DNA of 64,000 nt, from NCBI GenBank assembly GCA_013400975.1, contig WBMZ01009466.1:124001-188000 (forward strand), read 5' to 3'. The stretch comes from Atrichornis clamosus (taxonomy: Eukaryota; Chordata; Aves; Passeriformes; Menuridae). The position numbers and the translations under genes are program-made. Below are positions 1-14,009 of this stretch, one piece after another (position 1 is the first letter of the stretch; every line of letters begins with the position of its first letter). The notes beneath the pieces were generated by a model that ran no database searches, had not been told where the DNA came from, and saw only the letters and a list, made by a program, of their open reading frames with translations.

Positions 1-2429
1 AATTATTAAAAAATTGGAAAATGGTTGAGAAGGAAAATGATAGGTTTGATAAAGAATACATTACTTTAAAATGTCTTTACTCCCCTCATTTTGCCCCTTC
101 TATGCCCTTGTTTATTATAATTATTTTTCTTCATTTCTAAATGGGTAGATTATCCAGAAGAGGGAGCCATGGGCATATACACTTAAACCGTATACTGCAA
201 AATCATAGTCATTAAAGAATAAAGAATGTTTTTATAGGATTTACAATACAGTTCTTCTCCAAACTAATTGTTGCTAGGTGACCTGTGCCCAGCATATTGC
301 AACCTAGCAGGAAGCATTGGGACAGTGTTCAAACAACCTTGTCAGGACACTGTAAACATCTGATGTTCATGGCAGTCCTAGAAATCATTAGGATGCTGTT
401 ACACTGGGGAATTTAACATATATAAGTAGTACATTTGGTGACATTTCCATATGTCAGACATAGAGCTCACATCATTTTTTATTAGTGTGGTCAAGGCTGT
501 GCTTTAAACTACAAAGTTTATTATGAATATGGGCAATAAGAAATACTTCTGAAATTAAAAACTTTTACCTACACTCCATAGGCAGGGCAGTTATTTGTAT
601 GAAAATTTCATGCTATATACTTTCTTTTAGAGATCAGCTGTATATTCAGGAATATCTTAATTTTTAAGGACTTTATGACACATTTTACTTTTGAGATCTA
701 CACTTTAAATTCTGAGGAAAGGAAGGGTAACATGTAAGGCCCAGCAAGAGACTGATACCACAGAGATACTTCCTATTTAACCCTCTTGAAATGCAGAAAC
801 CTGGAGTTCTGTGTTCGTGAAAAGAGGCTTTTGTTAACCTTGGAAGACCATGGTGGAGCTGCTGTCACTGTTCGTTCATCCGTGCATACTCCTGGCTTCC
901 TTCCCTCTGCTGACATGAAAAAAATCCAACAAGCAGGCAGATTCCCTGAAACCTAAGGGCAAAGACACAGTACTGTACCAGTGGTTTGATTGTCCATGAT
1001 AGGTGTAGAAAACTACAGTTAAAGTTTGTGTGTGCCTTTATATTTAACTATATGTGTGGTTATGTATCTCATCCAAGCAATTCCTGATCAGATGTGCATT
1101 CATGTTTAGGTTTACATCTGCATTAAGCTTGGCAACACTGTTTTTAAAGTTTTTTGATATATTTCAGACTACAATCTCCTAATTTAAAATCACTGCTATC
1201 CAGTAGGTACTAGATAGCAACAGACAATGGGACATGAGTGGAGACTCCTTGCTTCCTGAAGCACACCTGGCTATGGCCACTACAGGTTGAAACCCGTGAC
1301 TACTTCTGTAGTGATATACCAACATGTTGGGCAAAGAGAGTCAGCTGACTGTAAAAATCCTTTATGCACAGATCATATCACACATCAGAGCAGTTTCCCT
1401 TTTGGAAAAACCCCTTTTGGAGCCTGACAGTGAAGTTGACCAATGTGGTTAAAGACAATGGGGTGACAGTACATCTGTCACATCTGAGACTTATTCAGCA
1501 GGGCTTGCCTCTGCAAATTTCCTCTGCAACTATGATTCCAAACAGTGCTAATGTGTATCAAAAAATTTCTAGTTATGCAACCTCGAATTTTCTTGGAATG
1601 CCATCCCAACTCTGACATCAGGTAAAAGGGCTGTTGGAATTACAGTACAGAAGAGAAGAAAGGAGACCCATCAATATGTTCTACTGTACTAAGCCTGAAA
1701 ACTAATGATAGTCCACAATGACCAGTGAATGTCAAAAATATCAAATAACTTTTGGAAATACTAGGGACAACCTTAGGGTTTCCCTCTTCCTGACTCAATT
1801 CCCCTTCATGCTCTATGTGAAAATGTTGAAAGTAAAATATTTAAAGTACAATGCCTGCTTTAATGCTTATTCCAGTCTTGTATGTTCAGTCGACGTGTCT
1901 TGTGAATACTCCCCCCTGCATCTTGCATTGTGTTCATGGGGACTGTATAGATAGTCAGACAGCTATTAGACCAGATATCCGAGTACAGGGTTTCTATTTA
2001 ACAGTTTGTAAAATGCTCCCAGAAACTGTATCTTAATTAAGCAAACCACTTTTTAATTCCATCCGCAGCCAAATAAAAAGGTAAGCACGCTCTAAATTCC
2101 CCTGATTTTCAGATTCAGAATGGCAACCTAATCCCTTTTTTGGTCTGAAATGTTTTCTGAAACAGAATGCTACTAAAGGTCCTATCTTACTCTGTGGCCA
2201 TCTCATAACTGAAAGCCCATATGACAGCAGCACAGAAAAAAAGCTCCAAAGAATACTTCTAATTTTGTATTAATTTATGCATAATGTGGAAAAAATTGTT
2301 CATCAGAAGTTGTGTGGAGTGTGAAATCTGGTGACATTCAAAATGGCAACAGATTTGAAAGTCTATCAAGTCTCTAGATATCATAAGATGACTTCTGAAT
2401 GGTGAGCTATATTCTTTACTTAGCAGTAA

Positions 2430-2456
2430 ATATATATTATATATATATATAAATAT
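2430..2456. repeat. TA-rich simple repeat
   Basis: A run of alternating T and A with a few interruptions. It is a short microsatellite of a kind common in vertebrate DNA, with no sign of function. Confidence 0.8.
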
Positions 2457-4700
2457 CTATTATTATGACATATGAAGTAGCAAGGGGGAAATCCATTTTC
2501 ACCTTTTAGTTATGTTCAATCATTTAGAAAATCTATAGAATAGACTCTATCTGAAATGATTAAAAAATCAATAACACACTTCTTTTTTTAGAATTGTGTT
2601 TTGATAACCTTTCTGCAAGTACTGTTCTAGACATCCTTCAACACTTGCCTGGCTGCATTATCTGTAATTGTCTTTTAATAGACTGAGACTAAATTATTAG
2701 GAAAGAATTGCATCACCAGGGAGTAAGGGTTGTCAGATACCAGTGAGATGTAATACATCAAATGCTGTTGTGTACAGCCTTATCTCATATGCTGTTTGTT
2801 GTTTGGGTTTTTTTTCAAATAGAGCTTTTGACCCTTGTAACCTATTGTAGTTCAGAACAGGTAAAATAATGAATGCAAAACTGCATGCAACTCCATAGAA
2901 TTAATGAATCAATGAGAACAACAACATATTGGATAAAAAGTTCACGACCTAAAAAGCAGATACTGCAAAGTTTCTTTTTAGCAGAGCTTACAGTTTTTTG
3001 CCTCCACAACTAAAGACAGAGTTCTTTAGGAAAGTTTAGAGAGGTTTACTTTGTCAGCACAAGCTATTTACTGTGTTACCTACATAAAGATATTAACAGT
3101 TAACAGCTACATATAAGTTGACAACATTTAATTAGAAAGGGTATTTGGGTAGTGATTTGGTATCTGCCAGCATCTCTTGGTTTATGTAATTTATTTAAAT
3201 TATTTTAGTAATGAGTTTTAATAATTGTTCAACTAATTATCAAAAATAAGAGCTGGTTGAAAATGCGCACCGAATTTACTGTCAGGACAAGGTAACTTTT
3301 CATTATGATTGCTATACTTTGAAAATAGAAGTTATGTCATAGCCCAGATGAGTTTATGGGGAAAAAAAAAAGAGTTTTCCTCCACAAATTAGTGCTGGCT
3401 AAGTCAAAGGTCACCTACATGTGGAGGATTTTGGCAGGAACTTGAGCATGAGGGAGAGGAAGCTCAACCTTCGTATGTGGGATAAGCTTTGCATGTAGAG
3501 CTAATGAGCTGAAATACAGAGTGGGTGGCAGTGCAGAGAGGTTGTTCACATTGTGACCAGAAGTCTTTCTTTTCTTTATGGGTAAAGGGACTCAGAGTAA
3601 GAAAATATATATGGTGGAGGAGCAAAAGTGTATAAGATCAAAGTAATTTCTTCTTTAGTGAAAAAAGGAGTGAATATTTGCTTCACAGTGTAGGGAATAT
3701 GCTAGAAGCAGGATAGTTTTGTTGCCTAGTAAGTAGCAGGATCATTTCCTTTGCTGACACAAGAGTCTAAGCTTTCTTCTTACTACTCTCTGGTGTGCTT
3801 GCATGCTTCAGGACAAACAGGCAATTTGTTTTGGCACTGCTTTATATGGGTGCAGTGGAGGGAAAAGCCTCTGTATAGCATCACCGTTCCCCAGTGCACC
3901 TATGCATAGGACAGAGTTTAGTCACATGAGTTTATTTCAGGCCTCCAGCTAATTTTTTTTTAATGTATTGTGGTGCTCACTGCTCTGTGCTTTACTGATT
4001 ATACAAGCCATAAATATCTACCCTTAATACTTAGACTGCTCTTGACTTTTAGGAAAGAAATAACATTACAAAAGATTTCTTGAATAGACACTCTGTCTCT
4101 GATAAATACAGTCAAAAATATAGTGGTTGATTCTCTCTGATTTTATCTGAGGAGGGGGTCTAAATTTCAGAAGCCAAGGTCTCAGGTTCTTAAGGTACAA
4201 ATCTGGGCAAGAATATATATATGTATGTTCTGATTTTTCAGAGAAAAAATTTTGGCTCAATATGTTCCGTACTTTTTATCAAGCACTGCAAATAAATATA
4301 ATGCTGTGTAGCCTTTTTGGGGGCCAAGCTGTTTGTACCATCAAGTTCATTATTTATAGAACTGAAAGGGAAAACATATATTTTTTGAGAGATTCTTGAA
4401 TATTTTGTTTTGGTTGAAAATGAACTAATTGCACAATCCTGAATAAAAGAATCCATTTTAGACCCATTATTACATAAAATATTGCCATTTATCCCAAAGT
4501 GGAGGGAAGGTAATGCGGATTCTGCCATTAATCTCAATAGTTCTAGGACCTGTCTTTTAGATTCTAAGACACAAAAGTCAGAAGCTGTGCTTCTATTAAG
4601 GTTTTGGAAAAGCATAGTTAATTAAAACTGTATTTTTATTTATATATTTTAATATACTTTTTATATTTAAATTAATAGGATAGTGGTCCTTGAAAGGCAG

Positions 4701-4716
4701 TAATAATAATAATAAT
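4701..4716. repeat. (TAA)n trinucleotide repeat
   Basis: Five consecutive TAA units. It is a short, minor microsatellite. Confidence 0.7.
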
Positions 4717-6782
4717 CAGGGATCTGCTGAAATCAGTGGGAGTTCAGTGTTCATTTTAGGGCCAAGATTTCATCAACTTTGAAATTTCCTGATGTTGCTT
4801 TCCAAGTGCTTTAAAGAGAAAGAAAACAAAACTTAAAACTGAATTATGCAATTACTGCTGGAACATTAGGCCTGGTGAAAGCCTTGCAAAGCTGACAAAA
4901 AATATAATTGTTACTATTTATTTTGAAAGACATTAAAAGATGTGTACAGCTTTTGTATTTTATCTGATTTGGTAGATTACGGCCCTAGAAAATAATGATG
5001 CAAAATATGCTTTATAGAAGTCAGTTATTTTTCTCAATAAATTGCAAATGTCTCACAGGAGGAGGGAAAGGCTAATTTTGTATCAGAAGAAAGAAACAGT
5101 TATCAGATATCCATATTATCCATATATCCACATTGTAGCTGAACAATACAACTTAGCTTGGAAACTGAAAAAACCTAGTTCAGAGCTCACAAACAAGTTT
5201 TGAATAACCTTCAGACATCTATAGTTTGCCTTTTCTCTAGATACTAGGTCCAAGAAAAATGAGAGAGATTTATAGTACAAGTTTGATTTATGTTTCCATT
5301 TATTTTACCACTGAAAAGGAGAAACTGAAGCTTAAAATAGAAAAATTTATAGAATTAAGTCTGAGGTTAGTCCTGAAGCTAGCTACATTGAAAAATCTCA
5401 CCTCTAGATGTGACCAGCTGATGTGGCTGCTGAAACTTCTGTGAATGTTCCACTGTCAGCCCCAGTTAAAAACTTTACCGTGGAAGAACTACTTCTAAAG
5501 AAAACCCCCTTGGATTCATGCATTTGAAATGGCTGTGGTATTAATAGGCATTTGACGTTATACAAAGACAGAAATAAATTAGTTGTTTTATCAGGCGAAA
5601 AGATGTTCTGTGTATCCTATTCATGGTGAATTGCATTGAAATATATTACTTTTAATTGCTAGTTTGTTGTTTCCCTGAACTCTTATAGTTGTGAGGTGTG
5701 GGCTGGCATATTTACATTTTGAGAAGTAAGATACACGTGAAGTTTTTGAAGTAAAAGACACAATCAATACCTGGATAGGAAAATTGCTTGTCAAACTTGC
5801 AACAAGTGAACTGCAGATAGAAATATTTGTTTCTAGAAGAGTACTAAAATAGGTCTGAGATTTCTAGGCAGGGAGATTGTATGGGAAGCACTCTTTTTCT
5901 AGATATTTGTTGCATATACTAATAACTTTCACAAGGTACATGCACTATTTCTAATCTGAGTATCATTAGATTAATTTTACAAACAGTATTCTCTTTTCAA
6001 AAAGTCCCCAAAGGTGGACTTATTTAGATGTGATTCTTTCCTTAAAAGAACAGCAAAACTGATTTTAGATTTAGTACAAGGAAAACAATTAAAATGAAGA
6101 TGGGATTCATGGAAAGGAATTAAGTAAGATTATATGGTCATTGGATTAATTTTTGTGTACACTTGTGCAGATTAACAACTGTGTTTATATGTGTAAATTT
6201 ATTATTATGTCCTTTTTTATAAGACTGTATGTAGAAGTTAGTACTGAGAATATTTTAAGAAAGTAAGAATGATGTCATGTTCAACTCCCAAAGTGAGGTA
6301 ATTTGGATTCTGTGAGATTATAGGAAAAAAAGGTAACATAGGTGAAGAAGACAAGGGTGGAAATGTAAGTCTTAAATTATTCAAGAGCCTAAAAATGAGG
6401 CAACTGTATCAACTTTATAAGGCTGTAACCTGTAGGAGTATTAAAGTAGAGGATGTTTTGACCAAACCAGAAAGATTAAAAACATTTTTTGAGTGATGTC
6501 AAAGAGAACAAGATGCATGTCACTGAAATGAAGTGATATCATGAGTAGCTATTTGTCAAAGTATGGGTGTTTACTGCACTGTAATCTAGGAGAAAGAAGC
6601 AATGAAAAGGCAAACATCAGATGGTTGTAACAGCTTGTTTGCTGGATGAATCCATAACTCTTGAGTTGCAGGGCCAAGTGATGACTAGATCGACAAAGGA
6701 GTTAAGCTAAAAGCCAGGAAAAGTTTAAATGATGGGACTCTAATTACCTCTAATTGAGGTAGAAATTTACTTTTCAGAAAGC

Positions 6783-7373
6783 CCCTGCAGAGAGACCTCA
6801 ACAAATTAGAGAGATGGATAATCACATGGGAAATGTAACAAGGGCAAGTGCCAGATTTTCCATCTGGGACAGGGCAGTCCTGGTTGTGTGTATAGACCTA
6901 GGAATGAGAGGCTGGAGATCAGTGCCATAAAAAAGGACCTGGGTGTCCTGGTCAATGGCAGGTTGAACATGAGTCAGCAGTGCCCTGGCAGCCAGGAGGG
7001 CCAAACCTGTCCTGGGAGGCATCAGGCACAGCATCACCAGCCGGGCAAGGGAGGGGATTGTCCCGCTCTGCTCTGCATTGGGGTGGCCTCACCTCGAGTG
7101 CTGGGGGCAGGTTTGGGCACCACAATACAAAAAAAACCATTAAAATCCTAGGGAGGTTTAGGATAGATATCAAGAAAGAATTTTTCACCCAGAACGTGAT
7201 TGAGCGCTGGAACATGGTCCCCAAGGAGGTGGTCACAGCATCAAGCCTGGCAGAGTTGAAGAAGCATTTGGATAATACTCTTGGGCACATGGTGTGATTC
7301 TTGGGGCAGGGCCAGGAGTTGGACTTGCTGATCCTGATGGGTCCCTTCCAACTCTGTGATTCTATGGTATTCT
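6783..7373 (+). mobile_element. CR1 LINE fragment, 3' end, internally deleted
   Basis: This is the C-terminal end of CR1 ORF2 plus the 3' untranslated tail. At 6888-7130 the plus-strand translation gives NERLE.SAIKKDLGVLV, then LNMSQQC, the usual CR1 block after the reverse transcriptase domain. Frame changes break the reading, so it is dead. Near 7120-7150 the 'APQYKKDIK'-like block (read here as HHNTKKTIK) runs directly into 'GRFRIDIKKEFFT'. The 'VQRRATKM...LSYEERL' segment that normally lies between them is missing, so the copy has an internal deletion. The end (7310-7373) reads 'GGGTCCCTTCCAACTCTGTGATTCTATG', a typical CR1 terminus, followed by a degenerate tail repeat. It is not an autonomous element. 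Confidence 0.93.
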
Positions 7374-10300
7374 GTGATTATGATTCAAAGGTATTGACAG
7401 CACATGGAAATATCTTTTTACACAAATTCCTTAATCCAATAATTTTCAAATCATTTATGACAGCATTTTAATTAGGATCCAGTGAGATTTTATATGATCC
7501 AGTGCTTTGCAGCTGGGTCACAGAATTTTGGAACAACACAACTGGAGACTGCTGACGCTTGGGGTAAATATCCCTGTTGAATTTTGGGATGGTGCAGCAG
7601 AGTGAGCTTTAATAGTGTAGCATCAGAGAAGATGCCTTCCCTGCTAATATTTAATACAGTCAGAAAATGCATCTGAGGAAGAAAGGATATTTAATTATCC
7701 AAATTTTATTTTGGTTAAGTGAGGACAAGTAGATGCAACAGTTCTGATTTTTAAAGAAAATAGCAGAATGTCGCAATGAACTGAGACCTATTGGTCAAAA
7801 ATGTCATAGGAAATCTTTAAGAGGGATGGAAAATATTCCAGAATCTGAGAAGAGCTATAAACTTTGTCCTTATCAGGGAGTTCTAAATGTTTGACAAGAT
7901 ATTCAATGTTTGTTGTTATTTTCATTTGGAATTAGTTTTCAATACAGAAATAATAAAACAATTATTTCAAAAGAAAATCTAGATTCTAAATAAAACTTTA
8001 AACTTTTTGAATTGCTTTCAATCTTCCTGGCATTTAATAAAGAATGTGATAGGGATGTTGATACATGCTGAAATTTTATTTACCTGCCTCTGGTGCCATG
8101 GCAGTAGATGGTCATTGTTCCTTCAGCTAAACTGCCAGAACACAGTGTGAAAAAAAAATCAGAACTCTTAGAGTTCTGTTGTTTCTGTCTTTCTGGTTTT
8201 AGGTTTAACAGCGCTGGATATTTGACTAGATTTGGAATGTGGTACATAGTGTATTTTGAGCAGAATTTGACCAAGGTACAAAGAGATTACTGCATATTTT
8301 ATAATTTTATATTTTTTTCAAGAGTTGCATTTATTTTAGTTATTATAATGCAGAAACTCACTGTAGAAAACAGATGATTGGAGAACAGTTTATATAACCA
8401 AATCTACATGAGTCATAAGGACAGCTAGAGACTTTCTTTCTAAAGAACAGAGATCTGAAATAACATGTTATAATCCTATATGTAAATCTTACATTGGCAG
8501 CTGTCTGCATACTGAGATTCTACATACCTGTGAATAGGATTTATTATTACAATTTTATTTTTCAGAGTTTTGATGCACTGACTATAATCTTCTGATGACA
8601 TTTTCTTTTCTGTGGAATCTCTGCTTTCTGCTAATATGCTCTGACTGGGTTCATACATTTAATGAGAACTTACCCTTAAAATCAGGTCACTGATAGTAAC
8701 TACACAGCACTATTACTTTTCCATCACTGCTTTGATGATGTTATTGCATTCTGTCTTTTTCCCTCTCATCATGTTAAGGTTTGCTCCATTTATAACAGAA
8801 AAGTTGAAGACTGTTGTACTGTTTATAAGCACAGACCAATATTTTCAATCATGATGCATTTGTTTAGACAGATAAATAGATTATTTAAATTTAAAGTGGG
8901 GTATCAAAGATTAGAAATACTGGTTAAATTAACAAATTTCAATCAAAAGATATGATCTTTAGAAGATAATGCAAAGACCAAAACTCCCCCAAAATAGTTT
9001 AGGATGGCACTACCATAGTGAGAGTGAAGGGTGGTTTGCAGTACACAGCACAGGCCTATGGCAATAAAAGCATTTATCCCAAAGCATGCAGCTTTGGGTG
9101 AGCTAAACCATTGCTGCTGTTTCTGTTTCTGACCTATCTGTTCCTTTTGAGTGTTTCCTGTATAAGGTCAAGCTGTTGTTGTATTGAGAGCAGAGTAACA
9201 GGATGTTAGTACAGCAAGAAATGAAGTGATGGTGAAAAATATTTTCTGGAAATTATTACAAATATTTTTTTGCGGAGATTTCAAAGTTCAGAAAGCTAAG
9301 ATGAGCCCTGTTAAAGAAGGTAAAATTATGTCTGCATAAAGTAAAAAAAAAAAGGGAGATTGTTTGATGATTGTTGTGCAATGTTTATACCTGGAGCAAT
9401 TATATAGCAAAGTCAAAAGACCTAAGACTTATGGTGCTGTTTATTTTTCATTGAATGTCTGCATTATATACAGAGAAAGGTACAACCCATGGTCCAAGGA
9501 GCTTTGCTGTCGTGTTCATGATTAATGATGGTGGCATTCATGTGGAATCGAGCAGCTCTCAGTTTCAAAGAGCTGTATCAATAAGACAGATACTTAGTGA
9601 CAAAAAAAAAGAAAAATAAAAACATTAACAATAGGGCTTGGAATGTTCTACAATTCAGTTGAGTATTTTAAAATCCACATTGTTCTTTACAGGAGTTTTC
9701 TTGAGACTGGGTAAAGTGGTGTAGAATTCTCAACCAGATATTTTAGATCATGAACTTGTGTTTCATTTTTCAGTTGTTGTGGTGATATACTACCTGTTGT
9801 GTGTACTTCCTTGGGTACCAAGAGAAAGGTAGTCCTGGGGAATGACATTTTAGAGATCTTCTTTTGGCAGAAAATCCTTCATGTGTGTGCAGAATCATAT
9901 TCCTTTCTCAAGCACAGATTCACGCTAAGCCTCCTCCTCTTCTCTGGTCAGACAAATTGTGGAGATAGCTGCAACCGCACTGAGAGATTTAAATTAAACA
10001 CGAGTGCAAATTTTAATGGTTTCTTTGTGTCTTCCTGACACAGACCAGGCATTTATCAGGGAATATATTAAATACAGTTACAAAAATTGCAGTCAAAAAA
10101 ATCTATAAATCCTGATGTTCTAGAATGACAGAAAAGTTCAGTAGTGACAGAGAAGTTCTAGTTCCCAGATCATAGAAATGAGATGTGATCTACTGTACAG
10201 TCTCCATCACTTTCATTAAGCTCATTAACAATTCTCAACAACAATTATTAATAATGGTCAGTATTAATGCATGAATTATAGGTGTAGTATTTTTCATGGT

Positions 10301-13300
10301 TATTTCTATAACATTTGGGTATAAATAGCTATTTTTGAAATAATCTGTTAAAATTAATCAGACGAAAAAGAGAACTTGAAAAGACCTTGAATAAAATTCC
10401 AGAATTAGGGACAAACATTTGCCATTGATTTTTCTGGAATGGTTATTTTGCAATGAATGAGTTATCCCAGGTATTCAGCTCCTGTACCCTACTAACAAAT
10501 GGAAACAGGACTGAACAGGATTCCTGTCTATTTTGACAAGAATGTTTTGACTTTCAAACTGTTCTCAAGGGGCATCTGATGGTTTTTATTTGGCTAAAAG
10601 CAGACAATATTCATTGTGGCAAGGTCAGTGAAAGATAACGTATGCAAAGTTTCTTATTTCAGTACAGAAACTTAGTGTTATGGCTTAATTGCACCTGCGT
10701 GCATAATACCAAGTAGATACAAATCATTGCAATTTAATTCAGAACAGTAGCTTAGGAAACATCACAGAAATTACATTCAAACTGATCAAAATTTAAATGA
10801 AGAATATCAAGGCTTTCCATTCATGGAGCACTGCTCGGAAGGCAGATCTAAGCTTGTTGCGCTGAAAGGCTGGAAAATGATTAATTTAATGAGACATATT
10901 TCATTAAAAGAAAACAATCTTAAAAATATCTGTCAGGCCTGCTTGCCTCTTAAACCATCTGACCGGTGCTTAAGCAGTTTAATGAACAATCTTTAACCAT
11001 CAAGAAAAGTGGTTGCCATCCTTTTACCTTTCAAGTTCTTGGGTTCACAGAAGCATGGTAGGTGGTGTTGGGTATGGATCATCTTTCCCCTTTGCTAAGT
11101 GTTGTCTTGGACAGCCCACAGTCTAGTCCAGATGGGATTGTTTGCCTTGGATGCATTGGAGAGAAAAGGACAAGTCCAAAGGGTGTGGAATCTAAAAGCT
11201 GGAATAGGAAACAAATTGGTTTGGTTGCTGGAAGGGGCTGATCACTTCCTGAGTAGAACTGATGAGCTGCCAAGGACTGTCATAATGAAACATGCCAATG
11301 CCTCCTGGGGGACTGTGCTGCAGACTTCCCTCTCAACATGCCTTCGAAGGAATTTTGAACAGACTGATGCCAGACAAATTGTTATTGCTCTGCTGTTCCC
11401 CTTTCATTGTAAATGCTGGAGTTATTTATTAAAAAAGGCCTAGGACTGTGACATCTTTCTAATGTAAAATGTGGTGGTTTATTCTGTCTAAATCAAATTT
11501 TATGTATGCCTTGAATTGGCAAGACAGAGTGTGAGACTTTAGTTTTGTGCTTGACTATCAATTAGTCAGATATTAAAAGGAGTTTAAACAGAAAAGGCTG
11601 GCTAGATACCACAAATACTGGAAAGATTTTTTAGTTGCTTAAATTAAAATATTTTCTATTTAAAGACACCTAATTAATTAATTTGCATGAGAACGTCACT
11701 TTAACTGAGATATTTTGGTTTCTTAGCATCTTTTTTGGTTGATCTGTAGAGAAAAAAATATATATAGTTTCAGATAATTTTTGGTAGTGTTAATAAAACT
11801 TACCTGTCAGATTAATTTATGTATACTATTGATGAAAAGTGCCATGTATTCTGAAGTTATTCTTCTGGTTATTTTTGCCTCCATTTTTAAAAACTCATGT
11901 AGATATGATCATTTATCCTCTGGTAGAAGTGCACATCTAGACTTTTTCTTTGCCTTCAGATTTTTTGTCAGTTTATAATAAGTTATTTTCCAGTTTAAAG
12001 TTTTTAAAGTTTAATGTAGACATCTTGTCAATGAGTCCATAGTGATGATGAGTTAGGTGGAAGTTTAGCTTTAATTTGTTTTTACTGGTGTTTAGAGTAG
12101 TATTTTAGAGAATAGTAATCTGAAGTAATACAATTTTTTTTTACAGGTAGAAAATAAAAATTTCATTTTATTTTCTACTTGTTAAAGACTAGAAGATTAG
12201 AGAAACTGTGCATTTTGGATTGTAAAACATGCAAAGCAAAGTAGATATTGAAGAAGCTTTATGTACAATGAAATAAAACCCTGGCCTTCTGTTTGTCTCT
12301 TTCTTGTAGCCTGAACAGAAACTTTGTGTAGTCAATAGAGAGACAGCATCTTCAGAGAATCAGTTATTTAAATACAGGAAGAGATGTTGTAAAAACATTC
12401 TTCAGTTGCAACTCATTACTAATTCTACTATTACAAATCCATTCTAATTCTACTAATCCTTTAATAGTGAATCTATCATCCCATTATAAGCACAAATGGT
12501 TTAGTGTCTTTGCTATTAACGTCTAAGCTTAGGCCTGGATGATCTCATAAAAAAGAGACAGTTTAGATATGAAGCTGAATATTGCATATGTCATTATTGA
12601 TTTTCTTTGTATGTAAAATGCTGTACTTCTCATCACAGAATAAAATATAGGAAAGGTAGATTTTTTGGTCTAATATCTGTCCAAGAAAAGCATTTGATTA
12701 ATTCTCTAACACTTCAAATTTTCATTAAAAATTCTTTCTTTTGAGTCAGTTTTTAAAAGGCTTATTTCCCTTTCAGAAAAGTCCTACCCATCTAGGTTTC
12801 TTTTGCCTCCTCTACCAACATTAATGTTTTGTCATAACTTTCAGGTTTCATCCCAAGTTGATTGCATTGCCCTAGTTTCCTGTCAAAAGGAAAATCTACA
12901 GTTGAAGACTCCTGAGACTTTCTTCCATTGCTTGATCATATCTATCTAGTGCCTTTTAGGTGCCATGGGGTCTGCTGCTGGGTCTCCAGATACTTATCCA
13001 GGAGGGAGTGAGTCCCACAGGTCCTGCACTGTATCTGCCAACCTCATGCTGATGTTTCAGCACGTCCCAGGTGGCATTAGGTGCTTATAGGTGAGCAACT
13101 GAAGAAAACTTTGGTTTTGATTTATCTTCCAGGAAGTTGAAGTCTGCAATCCATGATGATAGCTATATTTTGAGTAATTAAAAGGCTTCTGTATCCCCTC
13201 AATGATGACTTCAGGAACTACCTCTCTTTATTTTCTGTTTATCACCATAACCATAATTTCTGTACACTAACCGTAAAAAGTAATTTCTTTCACTTACACA

Positions 13301-13507
13301 GTGAGAAAACGTTATCCAAGAAGAATCAGCATCTAGGTATGATGAAACAAAGCATTATAATTGCACGATAGGAGATTAAATAGGAACTTTGTTGATGTAA
13401 TCTATTAAATGTAGTTTATCTTTCTTTCCTTTTTTCCTAGCACACTGACATTAATTTAGTTTTGTTTAGTTTTGTTTTTCCTTAAATGGTATTGAATTTT
13501 GGTAAAG
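7374..13507. other. Unique non-coding sequence
   Basis: No gene, RNA gene or young repeat is recognised. An open frame of 114 codons at 11099-11443 (plus) has no recognisable motif and no start context, and is taken as chance. A 19-base odd palindrome (9-bp arms, one-base centre) lies at 8160-8178. The stretch 10350-11050 is unusual for retaining CpGs and carrying many TAATTA/TTAATT-type motifs. It looks like a cluster of conserved non-coding elements (see findings). A second such patch is at about 9510-9600. The rest shows nothing I can name. Confidence 0.55.
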
Positions 13508-13590
13508 ACTGGTTTAACCCCACCCAAGCCACACACAGCCACTTGCTCACTCCCCCACCAGAGGGATGGGCAGAGAATCAGAAGGATTTC
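13508..13590. mobile_element. Probable fragment of an avian ERV LTR
   Basis: The sequence 'TGGTTTAACCCCACCCA', then 'CAGCCACTTGCTCACTCCCCC' with a later 'GGGATGGGCAGAGAATCAGAAGG', resembles one terminus of a common avian endogenous-retrovirus LTR from memory of the family. Only about 80 bp can be followed. No terminal repeat partner, promoter or internal gene is present, so it is a scrap. Orientation is not assigned. Confidence 0.5.
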
Positions 13591-14009
13591 TGCTGTGGGA
13601 GAGCAGAATGACATAAATATATTCTCAAAAATATGAAATAAAGGAGCAGGACATGTAAAGGAAATAACTTTTTCTCTTAAAGGATTGAACAGATGCTTAC
13701 ATCCTAAAATGCAGTACCCTAAATTTACTGGAAAAGACTGAATGAAATCAGAAAATAAGTTTTTTCTGTTTTCTTCTTCTCCCTCTTCTATAAGGTAAGT
13801 GAAAGTGGAAAATATAAGCTACAATATACCGTGAACTGGGGACTATGCCTACATAAGATCAAAGACTTTGCAGGGAGGGGGAAATGTATATTATAGAACT
13901 TATTTGAGCCATTTGTTTCTGACACACAATGTGGATTATTTATGAAGTGACCTGTTCTTTTGAACTAGTTTTTCAAAATCTCAGTTTTTAACAGTAAGAC
14001 AGGTTTTCC
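13591..14009. other. Unique non-coding spacer
   Basis: AT-rich sequence between the LTR scrap and the CR1 copy that follows. Nothing recognised. Confidence 0.5.

Larger units (their letters stand above)
1..6782. other. Unique AT-rich non-coding sequence
   Basis: No gene or young mobile element is visible. Open frames here are short and match no family I recognise. Small items are a TA-rich microsatellite at about 2430-2456 and a TAA run at 4701-4716. Two weak similarities to decayed amniote repeats are seen. Around 4720-4790 there is a stretch of the 'AAATCAGTGGGAGTT ... GGGCCAAGATTTCA' kind. Around 5290-5340 a 'CCATTT...GAGAAACTGA' stretch recalls the MIR core. A block at about 3200-3310 keeps CpGs (GCGCACCG) and TAAT-type motifs, and might be a conserved non-coding element. 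The rest shows nothing I can name. Confidence 0.6.

Noticed and set aside
4238..4615. Open frame of 125 codons, minus strand
   Set aside because: No known motif; residue order looks random and the region is otherwise non-coding.
8160..8178. Odd palindrome with 9-bp arms and one-base centre
   Set aside because: It is real, but isolated and short enough to be chance, and nothing nearby supports a role.
11099..11443. Open frame of 114 codons, plus strand
   Set aside because: No recognisable domain, no promoter or splice context, and composition as expected from random AT-rich DNA with a few GC patches.
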